DNA of 64,000 bases from Paracoccaceae bacterium (GCA_002709405.1 PAQV01000087.1:23581-87580), one strand, 5' to 3'; positions 50,040 to 59,522 are shown, counted from the first letter of the stretch. Numbers and translations are program-made. The notes: generated by a model from the sequence alone, not told the origin.

Positions 50040-51989
50040 TTGTCGCGTGTTTGGAACGGGGCTGGTGTTGTGGGCAAGATCACGAGTTTCTGGGGGCTGC
50101 TGGCCGCCTATTGGGTGTCGGACCGCTGGCGCGAGGCATGGATCCTCTCGGCCGTTGTCATCGGGCTGACGACCCTTCTCAGTAAGGCCAGCGTCTGGAC
50201 CGCCATGGCCAGTGCCGATTTCCTGGCATCCCTGACCGGTTTCCATTCCGGAGACCTCGGCCCGCAGCCCGTCCACGCCGTCCTGCTCGCGGCCCTGGCC
50301 TTTTTCGGCATCTTCGTGGCCCGCACCGCGGGCGTGGCCTTTCGCCACCTGGTCTCGGCCACGCTGCACCGGCGCGCCCGCGGCTGGTTGGTCGGCCGGT
50401 TCGACAGCGCGATCCTGGCCGACGAGCGCATCGCCTTCGACCTGACCAGCGACCGCAGCACGACCGAAGGCATATCGCGCCTGCCCGATGCCATCGACCA
50501 GCGGATCGACGAATGTTCCATCGGGCTTTACGGCGGGCTGATCGGGCTGGTCATGGGTCTGTGGGGAGCGATCACCTCGATCTGGTTCGTCTCGGCCGCC
50601 ATCCTCGAACGCAGCCAGCCCGTGCCGTTTCTTGACCGCTGGGGCGCCTCCGCCAATGCCACCCTGGCCGACATCGCCCCTGGCCTGGCGGCGCGCATCG
50701 ACCTGGTGCCCGGAGACAGCGGCACCGCGATCCTCGCCCTGACCCTGATTGCCGTCTACGTGCCCACGATCACCTATATCGCCTGGCTGCTGGGTCGTAT
50801 CATCGAACGGCTGAACCTGGAACGGCAGCGGCGCAACGGGGCCTGGCGCGGCGAATGGGGCGGGTTGCTGAACCGGGTGGCCCAGATGGCCGCCTCGCGC
50901 GGGGAACGGGCGCAGCGCCGGATCAACGGCCAGCTTTATGCCGATGTCGACGAAACCTGGGGCCGCCAGAACCGCCTGGACGCGGGCATGATGATGTTCT
51001 CGAACACCTATGGCTTCCTGTCCAGCCGCCTGCTGGCCTACCTGCCCGCCCTGCCCGCCTACATGGCCAACAGCCTCAGCTTCCGCGATTTCGCCGCATC
51101 GAGCGAGCTGACCGCCGAGCTGATCGGCGACGTGTCCTGGTTCATCAACGTGATGCCCGCCATTGCCACGCTCAAGGCCAATGCCGCCCGCCTGACCGAG
51201 GTCGCCCAGGCCGTCGAACGGGTGCAGGAACGCCGGGCGTTTTATGCCGAAACCGGGGTCAGCCGGTTTGAACGCCGCCGGGCCGCCTCGGGGCCGCTTC
51301 TGTCGGTGGATGGCCTGGGCCTGTGCCATCGCGGGCACGGGTCCGATCCGTTCCTGACCGTGCCCCGCCTGCAGCTGCATCCCGGCGACCGGGTCTTCCT
51401 GCGCGGCCAGAACGGCTGTGGCAAAAGCAGCCTGCTGAAGGCCGTCGCGGGGCTGTGGCCCTATGGCGAGGGCCGGGTGACGATGCGCGAGGGGGCCGAC
51501 CTGTTCTTTGCCGGCCAGGAGCCCGACATTCCTGACCGCCTGACCCTGAAAGCGCTGGTCACCTATCCCGACCACCCCGAGCAGCACAACGACATCGCGG
51601 TGGCCCATGTGCTGTCACGCGTGGGCCTGGGCGATTTCATCAATTGCCTTGGGGACGACCTGCATCACGGCAAGAACTGGCGCAACGTCTTTTCCGGCGG
51701 ACAGAAGCAACGCCTTGTTCTGGCGCGTATTTTGCTGGCCAAGCCCAAGGTCCTGCTGCTGGACGAGGCGACCTCGGCCCTGGACGTCGATGCGGTTGTG
51801 GACTTCCACCTTGCTCTGTGCGAGGTCTTGCCCGACACCGCGATCCTTGCGGTGCTGCACGGGGACACCGTGCCGACCGACCCGGACGGCGACCCGTTCT
51901 ATGCGACGGTCCTCGACATCCGGAACGGTGTCGGCCAGCCCCATCCGGTGCAGGATCACCCGATGGTCGCGCGGCACGCGGCCGAGTAA
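50040..51989 (+). CDS. SbmA/BacA-like ABC transporter (fused membrane and ATPase domains)
   Basis: 649 aa. An N-terminal membrane domain (about 1-400) of the ABC_membrane_2/SbmA-BacA type, with 'LLAAYWVSDRWREAWILSAV', 'LPDAIDQRIDE' and the closing 'ANAARLTEVAQAVERVQE', is fused to an ABC ATPase: Walker A 'LRGQNGCGKSSLLKAVAGLW', signature 'FSGGQKQRLVLARILL', Walker B 'PKVLLLDEATSALDVDAVVD'. Start uncertain: TTG 50040 has GAGGGG upstream, GTG 50070 is an alternative. Followed 24 bp later by GH3, so it may move oligosaccharide or peptide-like material for the glucan locus. Relatives import peptides and antibiotics; the substrate here is unknown. Confidence 0.8.
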   Translation: MSRVWNGAGVVGKITSFWGLLAAYWVSDRWREAWILSAVVIGLTTLLSKASVWTAMASADFLASLTGFHSGDLGPQPVHAVLLAALAFFGIFVARTAGVAFRHLVSATLHRRARGWLVGRFDSAILADERIAFDLTSDRSTTEGISRLPDAIDQRIDECSIGLYGGLIGLVMGLWGAITSIWFVSAAILERSQPVPFLDRWGASANATLADIAPGLAARIDLVPGDSGTAILALTLIAVYVPTITYIAWLLGRIIERLNLERQRRNGAWRGEWGGLLNRVAQMAASRGERAQRRINGQLYADVDETWGRQNRLDAGMMMFSNTYGFLSSRLLAYLPALPAYMANSLSFRDFAASSELTAELIGDVSWFINVMPAIATLKANAARLTEVAQAVERVQERRAFYAETGVSRFERRRAASGPLLSVDGLGLCHRGHGSDPFLTVPRLQLHPGDRVFLRGQNGCGKSSLLKAVAGLWPYGEGRVTMREGADLFFAGQEPDIPDRLTLKALVTYPDHPEQHNDIAVAHVLSRVGLGDFINCLGDDLHHGKNWRNVFSGGQKQRLVLARILLAKPKVLLLDEATSALDVDAVVDFHLALCEVLPDTAILAVLHGDTVPTDPDGDPFYATVLDIRNGVGQPHPVQDHPMVARHAAE

Positions 51990-52013
51990 CGGCGGCAGAC
52001 ACAAGGTGACATT

Positions 52014-54248
52014 ATGCAAGGCCATGCAGATCGGCTGATGGCCGAGATGACGCTTGCCGAGAAGATCGGTCAGCTGAACCTCCTGGCCGCTGGCGAGGGC
52101 CTGACCACGGGCGCCGCCCAGGCGACCCCGCTGGCGCAACGGCTGGATGCCGGCCAGGTGGGCGCGATTTTCGGGACAAAGTCGCTGGCCTCGGCCCGGG
52201 CGATGCAGGAACGCGCGCTGGAGGGCTCGCGCCTGAAGATTCCGCTGTTTTTCGCCGAGGACGTCATCCACGGCCACCGCACCGTCTTTCCGCTGCCGGT
52301 CGCCCTGACCTGCAGCTGGGACCTGGACCTGATCGAGGACACCGCCGCCTTTGCCGCCGCCGAGGCCGCCTCGGAAGGGCTGCACCAGGTCTATGCCCCG
52401 ATGATCGACGTCTCGCGCGATCCGCGCTGGGGACGGATCGCCGAAAGCCCGGGTGAAGACCCCCTGCTGGCCGCGCGCATCGCCGCCGCGGCCACGCGCG
52501 GCTTTCAGGGGACGGGCATCGCCGAACAGGCGCGGGTGGCGGCCTGCCTGAAGCACTTCGTGGCCTATGGGGCGCCGGATTCGGGGCGCGATTACGACAA
52601 TGCCAGCCTGTCGTGGGAAGACCTTCTGGCCGTCTACCTGCCCCCGTTCGTCGCCGGCGTGCGGGAAGGGGCGGCCAGCGTCATGGCCTCGTTCAACGCG
52701 GTCAACAAGCTGGCCATGCATGCCCATGAACCCCTGATCGAGGGCTGGCTGCGCGGCAAGACCGGCTTTGGCGGGCTGGTCGTGTCCGATTACACCGGCG
52801 TCAAGGAGTTGACGGCCCATGGCTTGGGGCCTGCCCCTGTCGTTGTCGCCCGTGCCCTGCATGCCGGCATCGACATGGACATGGTGGGCGAGGATTACCT
52901 GGCCGAACTGCCCGCGCTGGCCGAGGCCGGTATAGATGCGCCGGATGCCGGATTTGCCATGTCCGCCAGTGACATAAAGGCCCTGATCGACCGGGCGTGC
53001 CACCGGGTGCTAAGCTTCAAGGACCGGCTGGGCCTGCTGGAAGATCCCTTCCGGGGAATCGGCGACACGCAGGCGCCTTCGCGACTTGCCGGGCGCAAGC
53101 TGGCGCGCCGGGCCGCCGCCCGCTCGGCCGTGCTGCTGAAGAACGACGGCACCCTGCCCCTGGGGGAGGCCGCGCGGGTCGCCCTGGTCGGCCCCTTCGC
53201 CCACGACCGGCGCAACATGCTGGGCACCTGGTCCGTGTCGGGCAATTCGGATGACGTGGTCTCGCTGTCCGAGGCCGTCACCGCCCTGACCGGCTCGGAA
53301 CCGCTGACCGCCTGGGGGGCGAATATCGTCGATGACGACTGGCTGACCCGCCGGCTGAACGTCCATGGCATCACCGTCGAACCCGATCCGCGCTCCGAAG
53401 CCGATCTGCTGCTGGAGGCCCTCGAACAGGCCCGGCAGGCGGACGTGGTCGTGGTCACCGTGGGCGAGGCCAAGGAACATGCTGGCGAAAGCTCGTCTTC
53501 GTTGTCGCCCGCCCTGCCCCCGGCGCATCACCGGCTGGTGTCCGCCCTGAAAGAGACCGGCAAGCCCCTGGTGGTCGTCGTCTTTGCCGGTCGCCCGCTT
53601 GCCTTAGGCGCGGTGGCCGACAAGGCCGACGCCCTGCTTTACGCCTGGCACGGCGGCATCGCCGGACCCGAAGGCGTGGCCGATCTGCTGTTCGGTGCGG
53701 CCACACCCTCGGGCCGGATGTGTGTCACCCTGCCCCTGCATCCCGGCGAAACGCCCATCAGCCATGCCGAGGAACCCACCGGCCGGCCCTTCCCCGGGGC
53801 CTTCCAGAAGTTCCGCACCGGCTGGCTGGATCTGCCCGACGGGGTGACGCGCTTTCCCTTCGGCTTTGGCCTCGGCTATGGCGATATCCGCTATGGTGCG
53901 CCCTCGGTCTCGGGCGCGAGCGCCCCGGCCAGCGACAAGGTCCTGCTGACGCTCGACATCGAAAATGCGGGCGACCGCGAGGCCGTCGAGACCGTTCAGC
54001 TATACGCCAGCGACCCGGTGGCCCGGATCACCCGACCCGCCCGTTTCCTTTTTGATTTCAAGCAGATCAGGCTCAGCCCAGGGGAGCGGCGCGAAGTGGT
54101 CTTTGAAATCCACGCCGCCCAGTTTGCCTACCCGATCGCCCCGTCGCTGGAGACTGCCGAATGGGTCCGCGACCCCGGCCTCGTGCAGCTGCATGTCGGC
54201 CCCAACAGCCGCGATACGCAAACGGTGGACCTGACGTGGGACAGCTGA
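52014..54248 (+). CDS. Glycoside hydrolase family 3 (beta-glucosidase)
   Basis: 744 aa. N-terminal barrel with 'RDPRWGRIAESPGEDPLLAA' and 'VAACLKHFVAYGAPDSGRDY', nucleophile Asp259 in 'FGGLVVSDYTGVKEL', second domain with 'RSAVLLKNDGTLPLGEAARV', and a C-terminal fibronectin-III-like domain. BglX-like layout. There is no signal peptide, so it probably cleaves imported oligosaccharides in the cytoplasm. ATG 52014 follows AAGGTGAC. GH3 beta-glucosidases acting on sophorose-type (beta-1,2) oligomers are known, which fits the neighbours. Confidence 0.92.
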   Translation: MQGHADRLMAEMTLAEKIGQLNLLAAGEGLTTGAAQATPLAQRLDAGQVGAIFGTKSLASARAMQERALEGSRLKIPLFFAEDVIHGHRTVFPLPVALTCSWDLDLIEDTAAFAAAEAASEGLHQVYAPMIDVSRDPRWGRIAESPGEDPLLAARIAAAATRGFQGTGIAEQARVAACLKHFVAYGAPDSGRDYDNASLSWEDLLAVYLPPFVAGVREGAASVMASFNAVNKLAMHAHEPLIEGWLRGKTGFGGLVVSDYTGVKELTAHGLGPAPVVVARALHAGIDMDMVGEDYLAELPALAEAGIDAPDAGFAMSASDIKALIDRACHRVLSFKDRLGLLEDPFRGIGDTQAPSRLAGRKLARRAAARSAVLLKNDGTLPLGEAARVALVGPFAHDRRNMLGTWSVSGNSDDVVSLSEAVTALTGSEPLTAWGANIVDDDWLTRRLNVHGITVEPDPRSEADLLLEALEQARQADVVVVTVGEAKEHAGESSSSLSPALPPAHHRLVSALKETGKPLVVVVFAGRPLALGAVADKADALLYAWHGGIAGPEGVADLLFGAATPSGRMCVTLPLHPGETPISHAEEPTGRPFPGAFQKFRTGWLDLPDGVTRFPFGFGLGYGDIRYGAPSVSGASAPASDKVLLTLDIENAGDREAVETVQLYASDPVARITRPARFLFDFKQIRLSPGERREVVFEIHAAQFAYPIAPSLETAEWVRDPGLVQLHVGPNSRDTQTVDLTWDS

Positions 54249-55489
54249 TCCGCGGTCTTGACGACGCCGCCCTGCGCGACCGCGTGGCCCAGGCCACTGC
54301 GTCCTATTTCCTGGACTGGAGCCACCCCGCCAGCGGCATGGCCCGCGAACGCAGCGCCGGATCCTTCGGCTACGACGTGGCGGAAACCGTGTGCACCGGG
54401 GGCACCGGCTTTGGCCTGCTGGCCCAGATCGTGGCGGCCGAACGGGGCTGGCGGTCGCGGCGAGAGATCCTCGACCGGGTCGAACGCATCGTGAATTTCC
54501 TGGAAACTGCCGACCGGTTCGACGGGGTCTTCCCGCATTTCCTGGACGGCGCGACCGGCCGCGTGCTGCCCTTCATGGCGGGCGACGACGGGGGCGACCT
54601 TGTGGAAACCGCCTTCCTGATGACCGGCCTGCTGGGGGCCGCGGGCTATTTCATCGAAGCGCCCGAAATCGGGGCCCGGATCGAGGCGCTCTTCGAGGCG
54701 GTCAACTGGGCCGCCCACCTGCGCGCCGACGGAGCCGTCATGTGGCACCGCCACCCGGCTCGCGACTGGGCGCCGGGCGCGCTGCCGATCCGGGGCTGGA
54801 ACGAATGCCTGCCGGTCTTCGTGCTGGGCGCGGGATCCGACAGCCACCCCCTGCCCGCGGCCAGTTACCACGACAGCTGGGCCACCGCTCCGGCGTTCCA
54901 CAATGGCCAGACCTATGGCGACACGCGCCTGCCGCTGGGGCCGGACTGGGGCGGGCCGCTGTTCCTGTCGCAATACCCGTTCCTGGGCATCGACCCGCGC
55001 GGCCTGCGCGACGCCCATGCCGATTACTGGCAGCAGGCCCGGGCCCATGCGCTGGTCAACCGCCATCATTGCCTGGCGAACCCGCAGGGCTGGGCTGGCT
55101 ATGGGCCGAACTGCTGGGGCCTGACCGCCAGCGACGATCCCGGCGGCTATGTCGCGCATTCCCCGACCGAGGACACCGGGACCATCACCCCCACCGCTGC
55201 CCTGGGCTCGATGCCCTTCGTGCCGGACGAGGCGATGCCCGTCCTGCGCCACCTGCACGACGACCTGGGCGACAGGCTGTGGGGAGAGGCCGGGTTCGTC
55301 GACGCCTTCTGCCCCGCCCACGATTGGGTGGCCGAAAGCCGGTTGGCCATCGACCAGGCGCCGATCGTGATCGGGCTGGAGAACCTGCGCTCGGGGCTGA
55401 TTTGGGACGTGGTGTCGGCCCGCCCCCAGATCCGGCGCGGTCTGGCCCGGCTGGGCTTTACCGCGCCTTACCTGACCCCAAGCGTCTGA
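54236..55489 (+). CDS. PF10091 glucoamylase-like protein (GH144 beta-1,2-glucanase-like)
   Basis: 417 aa, (alpha/alpha)6 fold. Family blocks: 'DWSHPASGMARERSAGSFGY', 'TGGTGFGLLAQIVAAERGWR', 'VFPHFLD', 'DLVETAFLMTGLL', 'WNECLPVFVLGAGSDSHPLP', 'NPQGWAGYGPNCWGLTASDD', 'GSMPFVPDEAMPVLRHLHDD' and 'IDQAPIVIGLENLRSGLIWD'. Characterised PF10091 enzymes of family GH144 cut beta-1,2-glucan to sophoro-oligosaccharides. Start GTG 54236 overlaps the GH3 stop by 13 bp. No signal peptide. It converges on GH15 with a 22-bp overlap. The activity is inferred from the family. Confidence 0.82.
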   Translation: MGQLIRGLDDAALRDRVAQATASYFLDWSHPASGMARERSAGSFGYDVAETVCTGGTGFGLLAQIVAAERGWRSRREILDRVERIVNFLETADRFDGVFPHFLDGATGRVLPFMAGDDGGDLVETAFLMTGLLGAAGYFIEAPEIGARIEALFEAVNWAAHLRADGAVMWHRHPARDWAPGALPIRGWNECLPVFVLGAGSDSHPLPAASYHDSWATAPAFHNGQTYGDTRLPLGPDWGGPLFLSQYPFLGIDPRGLRDAHADYWQQARAHALVNRHHCLANPQGWAGYGPNCWGLTASDDPGGYVAHSPTEDTGTITPTAALGSMPFVPDEAMPVLRHLHDDLGDRLWGEAGFVDAFCPAHDWVAESRLAIDQAPIVIGLENLRSGLIWDVVSARPQIRRGLARLGFTAPYLTPSV

Positions 55490-56772
55490 CAGGCCTTGGC
55501 CCGGGCGCCGGTGGCCTCCAGGAAGGCGGCCGCCGACCACGTCAGGGCCAGGCACGAGGTCGGCGCGCCCGTTGTCCTGTCGAATTGTTCGGGCAGGGGG
55601 ATGTCCGGATCGGGAGCGATGTCCTGGATGATGCGCAGCCATAGCTCGGCCCGTTGAAACGCCGCGCGATTGCCGGTCAGGGCGGCGATCCGGTAGTGCA
55701 GCTCGGCAAAGCCCAGCGTGTTCGGGACCCAGGGGTTGCCCCCGAAATAGGCATCGTCTTCCCAACGGCCGATGGCCGGAACCGGGCGTCCGCTGTTGAG
55801 GGGGTAGAGCGCGGTGAATATGCGCTCCAGCCCGGCCACCGTCGCGCGCGTGGCATCCGCCGTCATGGCAAACGGCCCCGACACGCGCCTGGCATGGACC
55901 ACGGCCAGCACCGTGGCGCTATCCAGCACGCCCTCCGGGGCTTCGGTGCTTTCCCGCCAGGCCCCCGAGCCCGCGTCGCGCATCCCGTTCATCAGTCGGG
56001 CTACGGTGGACGCCGCCGCTTGCCAGGGGCCCGTGTCGCGGCCCTCTGCCCGCGCCCGCCGGGCCGCGCGATCCAGCGCATCCCATTGGGCAATCAGGGT
56101 AAAGCTGCACCGGCGCGGGGGCGCTTCCTCCCACGGGCCGATCGAGGCCCGCCCGGCCACGCCAGCCACATGCGCCAGGTCCCGGTCGACCAGGGACCGG
56201 GCGTCGGGCGAAGCCGCTTCGGGCATGATCTCGGACAGGCGCATCAGGACCGACGCCCGCAGCGCCGGGCCATCGTCCTGCGGGCGGCTCCAGCGTTCCA
56301 GGTCGGGGCTGCCGTCGGCGGCCACGCGGGGCTCTTCCAGCCAGCCGGATCCCGTCAGCGCCGCCAGTTCGGCGTTGGGCCGCAGGAATTGCAGGTGATC
56401 GGGCGCGGTGGTGGATGTCAGCGGGTTTTCCGCCGGCCCCCGCCGGTCCGGATCGGAAATGCCCAGCGAGAACCGAATGTGATCACACACCGCCTGGCGC
56501 CAGAAATCAGAGGCCTCCGGATCCGCGCGCATTGCCTGGGGCACCGCCCCCAGCACGATCGCCGCATCGCGGATCCAGTGATGAAAGTAATCCGGTTCGG
56601 GATCCCACGCGGCCATCCGGGGCGAGGCCAGGATCGACCCCGGCGCGGGGCTGAGCCGCCAGCCAAAGCCGGGCCGGTCGCGCACCAGCTGGGTGGCCGA
56701 CACCGCCGCCCGCATGTCCCGCGCAGCGCTCAGCCGGCGGTCGGCGATCCAGGCTTCATCGGGAAGGATCAT
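55468..56772 (-). CDS. GH15 glucoamylase/dextranase-type glucosidase
   Basis: 434 aa, inverting exo-glucosidase family. GH15 marks: 'WDPEPDYFHHWIRDAAIVLG', the acid Glu region 'WEEAPPRRCSFTLIAQWDAL', 'RWEDDAYFGGNPWVPNTLGF' and the base Glu in 'DIPLPEQFDRTTGAPTSC'. Bond specificity (alpha-1,4, alpha-1,6 or alpha,alpha-trehalose) cannot be read. Lacks the long N-terminal beta domain of bacterial glucoamylases. ATG 56772 overlaps the alpha/beta hydrolase stop (ATGA). No signal peptide. An alpha-acting enzyme beside beta-glucan enzymes is odd unless the glucan has mixed linkages. Confidence 0.85.
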   Translation of the reverse strand: MILPDEAWIADRRLSAARDMRAAVSATQLVRDRPGFGWRLSPAPGSILASPRMAAWDPEPDYFHHWIRDAAIVLGAVPQAMRADPEASDFWRQAVCDHIRFSLGISDPDRRGPAENPLTSTTAPDHLQFLRPNAELAALTGSGWLEEPRVAADGSPDLERWSRPQDDGPALRASVLMRLSEIMPEAASPDARSLVDRDLAHVAGVAGRASIGPWEEAPPRRCSFTLIAQWDALDRAARRARAEGRDTGPWQAAASTVARLMNGMRDAGSGAWRESTEAPEGVLDSATVLAVVHARRVSGPFAMTADATRATVAGLERIFTALYPLNSGRPVPAIGRWEDDAYFGGNPWVPNTLGFAELHYRIAALTGNRAAFQRAELWLRIIQDIAPDPDIPLPEQFDRTTGAPTSCLALTWSAAAFLEATGARAKACQTLGVR

Positions 56773-57506
56773 GCGCCCACCGCCATCAGCGCGGCCCCCA
56801 GCGCGGCGGCGCAATCGGGGCCCTCGGGGCAATGATGCTGGCCGGGCAAGGCCGCAAAGAACCGGCCCTGGCGCGCGGCCACGAAATAGGCCCGGGCGTG
56901 GTCGGGCGTCACCACCCCGTCCTCCAGCCCCGTGACCACCGCCACGGGCACGGGCGATCCCTGCAACACTGGCGCGGCATCGGCCGTGTCGAGTTCGGCC
57001 CGATACAGCGGCGCCTCGCGGGCCAGCTCGGTCAGCGCCTGCGGACCCATGGCCACGCGGGCCGCCAACAACAGCGGCCCCGACAGGACGGGCGAGACGG
57101 CCAGCACATGATGCAGCCCGGAGTGGCCCGCCATCATGCCCACCCCGTAGCCCCCGATGCTGTGGCCGGCCAGCGCCAGTGGCATCGCCGGCCATGTCTC
57201 TTGCATCCAGCCAAGCATCGCCCCCGCAGCGGCCACGTGCCCGGCCAGCGTCAGCCCCGACGCAGGCCCAGAGCCGGGCAGCGCCGCGGAATGGGGCAAT
57301 TCGGGCGCCACGACCCGCCACCCGCGGGCCAGGTAGGCCCGGGCAATCTCGGCGATTTGGGGCTGATCCGGCGCGCCGTTGCGCCCGTGCGCCAACAGGG
57401 CAACGCCCGCCGGCCGCTCGGGGCCCGCGATCACGACTGGGCCCGGCGCGGCCCGTGCAAGGGGCGACGCGGTCTCGGGCGGCCAGGATGTCACGCGCTC
57501 ATTCAT
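56769..57506 (-). CDS. Alpha/beta hydrolase (dienelactone-hydrolase/esterase-like)
   Basis: 245 aa. Oxyanion region 'GVALLAHGRNGAPDQPQ', nucleophile elbow 'LALAGHSIGGYGVGMMAGHS', Asp in 'VTGLEDGVVTPDHARAYF', His in 'ALPGQHHCPEGPD'. Complete catalytic triad. Coupled to GH15 downstream (ATGA), so it may remove ester groups (for example succinyl or acetyl substituents) from glucan (inference). ATG 57506 matches a normal domain start. Confidence 0.75.
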   Translation of the reverse strand: MNERVTSWPPETASPLARAAPGPVVIAGPERPAGVALLAHGRNGAPDQPQIAEIARAYLARGWRVVAPELPHSAALPGSGPASGLTLAGHVAAAGAMLGWMQETWPAMPLALAGHSIGGYGVGMMAGHSGLHHVLAVSPVLSGPLLLAARVAMGPQALTELAREAPLYRAELDTADAAPVLQGSPVPVAVVTGLEDGVVTPDHARAYFVAARQGRFFAALPGQHHCPEGPDCAAALGAALMAVGA

Positions 57507-57695
57507 GATCTGGACACTAGTGCAGCCCTTGCCCCTGCGCACCCCTGTTGCCGCCTCAAAACCCGGCCAAGCCCCCGGCACACGGCAATTTCCCGCCGCG
57601 CGGGGGGATCACCCATTGGTGCGCACACGGATCGACATACATCGGCTAGGATCCGCGCGACCCCTTTCGTTAATCAAGCCGAGAGACCTTCGTTC

Positions 57696-59306
57696 ATGGC
57701 CAGACCCGTTCCCCGATCCATGCCGACCCTGGCGACCATGCCGCGCCGCCATTTCCTGGGATCCGCCGGTGCGGCCCTTGCGGCCCCTGCCCTGTGGCCC
57801 GCCGCCGCCCGGGCCCAGGAGACCAGCCTGCAGGACGCCGGGGCCCCGTTTTCCTTCGACGCCCTGGCCGAAGACATGCGCGCGCGGGCGGCCGACCCCT
57901 ATGCCCCGCCAGAGCCGGTGCAGGGCTTCCTTGCCGACCTGGATTACGACGCCTACCTGCGCATCCGCTTCCGGCCCGAACAGGCGCGCTGGTCCGACGA
58001 GGGCTCGCGCTTTCGCCTGCATGCCTTTCACCCCGGCTGGCTGTTCAACGAGCCCGTGAAGATCCACGAAATCGTCGATGGCACCGTCGCCGAGATGACC
58101 TTTACCACCGATGATTTCGAATATGGCGATCCGGACATGGCGGCCGAGGTGCCCCCGGGAACGCCGATGCCTGGTGTCGCCGGGTTCCGCGTGCACACGC
58201 CCCTGAACCGGGCCGACATCTTTGACGAACTGGTGGTCTTCCAGGGGGCCAGCTATTTCCGGGCGCTTGGCCGGGGCAACAGCTATGGGCTGAGCGCGCG
58301 GGGCCTGGCCCTGAACACCGGCCTGCCCGAGGGCGAGGAATTCCCCCGCTTTTCCGAAGTCTGGCTGCAACGCCCCACGCCGGGCGAGCCCTGGCTGACC
58401 CTCTATGCCGCGCTGGACAGTCCGTCGGTCACCGGGGCCTACCGGTTCGTGATCACACCGGGCGAGGACACCACGATGGAGGTCACCGCCCGCGTCTTCC
58501 TGCGGAAAGACGTGACCGAGCTGGGCATCGCGCCGCTGACCTCGATGTTCCTGTTCGGGGGCGCGGATATGGGAGGCTTTGACGATTACCGCGTCGCCGT
58601 TCACGACAGCGAGGCGCTGGTCGTGCACACCGGCGAAGGCGAATCCGTCTTCCGGGCGCTCAACAACCCGCCTTGGCTGGGCAATTCCTACATGGCCACG
58701 GCCAACCCGCGGTCCTTCGGGCTGGTCCAGCGCAGCCGGGCCTTCGAAGATTACCTGGACGCGCAGGCCCATTACGGCCGGCGGCCCTCGCTGATGGTCG
58801 AGCCGATGGGCGACTGGGGGCCGGGCGCGGTGCGGCTGGTCGAGATCCCCTCGGACCTGGAGGTCAATGACAACATCGTGGCCTATTGGGTGCCCGACGG
58901 AACCCGCCACGCGGGCGAGGCGCTGGAATTCTCCTATCGCCTGCACTGGGGCATGACCCCGCCGGGCGCGGCGCCGCAGAACCTGGCTCGCGTGGTGCGT
59001 ACCCGTGTTGGCGAAGGTGGCGTGGCCGGGGTGGAAACCAAGGCTGACACGCGCAAGTTCGTCATCGACTTTGCCGGGGGTCTTCTGGGCAGCCTGCCCA
59101 GCGATGCCGAGGTCGAGGCGGTGGCCACGGCCTCGGGCGGCGAGATCGCCGAGACGGTGCTGGCCCCGGTCGGGGGCAAGGACCTGTGGCGGCTGGTGGT
59201 CGAGGTCCGCGCCCAGCCCGGCGCGGTGGTGGAGTTGCAGGCCCATATCGCGGGCTATGACCGCCGCCTGACCGAGACCTGGGCCTACCAGTGGATCGAC
59301 GCCTGA
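57696..59306 (+). CDS. OpgG/OpgD-type periplasmic glucan protein (GH186-like)
   Basis: 536 aa, periplasmic. Twin-arginine signal 'PRRHFLGSAGAALAAPALWP' with cleavage after 'AARA', then the MdoG domain: 'DYDAYLRIRFRPEQARW', 'GASYFRALGRGNSYGLSARG', 'VEPMGDWGPGAVRLVEIPSD' and 'DNIVAYWVPDGTRHAGEALE'. OpgG and OpgD act on osmoregulated periplasmic glucans; E. coli OpgD was shown to be a beta-1,2-glucanase (family GH186). The Tat signal is OpgD-like, OpgG usually using Sec. No opgH/glucan synthase follows, so a degradative or trimming role is favoured. ATG 57696; 57720 and 57738 are alternatives. Confidence 0.9.
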   Translation: MARPVPRSMPTLATMPRRHFLGSAGAALAAPALWPAAARAQETSLQDAGAPFSFDALAEDMRARAADPYAPPEPVQGFLADLDYDAYLRIRFRPEQARWSDEGSRFRLHAFHPGWLFNEPVKIHEIVDGTVAEMTFTTDDFEYGDPDMAAEVPPGTPMPGVAGFRVHTPLNRADIFDELVVFQGASYFRALGRGNSYGLSARGLALNTGLPEGEEFPRFSEVWLQRPTPGEPWLTLYAALDSPSVTGAYRFVITPGEDTTMEVTARVFLRKDVTELGIAPLTSMFLFGGADMGGFDDYRVAVHDSEALVVHTGEGESVFRALNNPPWLGNSYMATANPRSFGLVQRSRAFEDYLDAQAHYGRRPSLMVEPMGDWGPGAVRLVEIPSDLEVNDNIVAYWVPDGTRHAGEALEFSYRLHWGMTPPGAAPQNLARVVRTRVGEGGVAGVETKADTRKFVIDFAGGLLGSLPSDAEVEAVATASGGEIAETVLAPVGGKDLWRLVVEVRAQPGAVVELQAHIAGYDRRLTETWAYQWIDA

Positions 59307-59490
59307 CCGGGCGGTGACGCCCCGGGGAATCGCGCCTGCCGGCTGGCCCTGACCGGTCCGCGGGCGCGGTTCCCAACCCGGCCCCTGGCCGCCGTTAGCC
59401 CAAAAGCCTGCCCAAAAAAGTATCACCCCGACAGGTTGGCCCCGGGAAATGACTGCTCCCGGAGGCCCGTTCCCGCACGGCCGGTTGCAA

Positions 59491-59522
59491 AATTGAAGTA
59501 ATACTAAATTGAAGTAATACTA
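59491..59522. promoter_or_regulatory. Tandem operator upstream of the hydantoinase gene
   Basis: AATTGAAGTAATACTA repeated exactly twice (59491-59506, 59507-59522). Each holds AGTAATACT, a palindrome around its middle base. The same motif lies before the XRE-cupin regulator gene at 63387-63402, which points to control by that regulator. The tandem lies 38 bp before the ATG. Confidence 0.75.

Noticed and set aside
54236..55489. Glucoamylase (starch-degrading) assignment for the PF10091 protein
   Set aside because: The domain's historic name is misleading; characterised family members act on beta-1,2-glucan, and the GH3/OpgD-like neighbours favour that.
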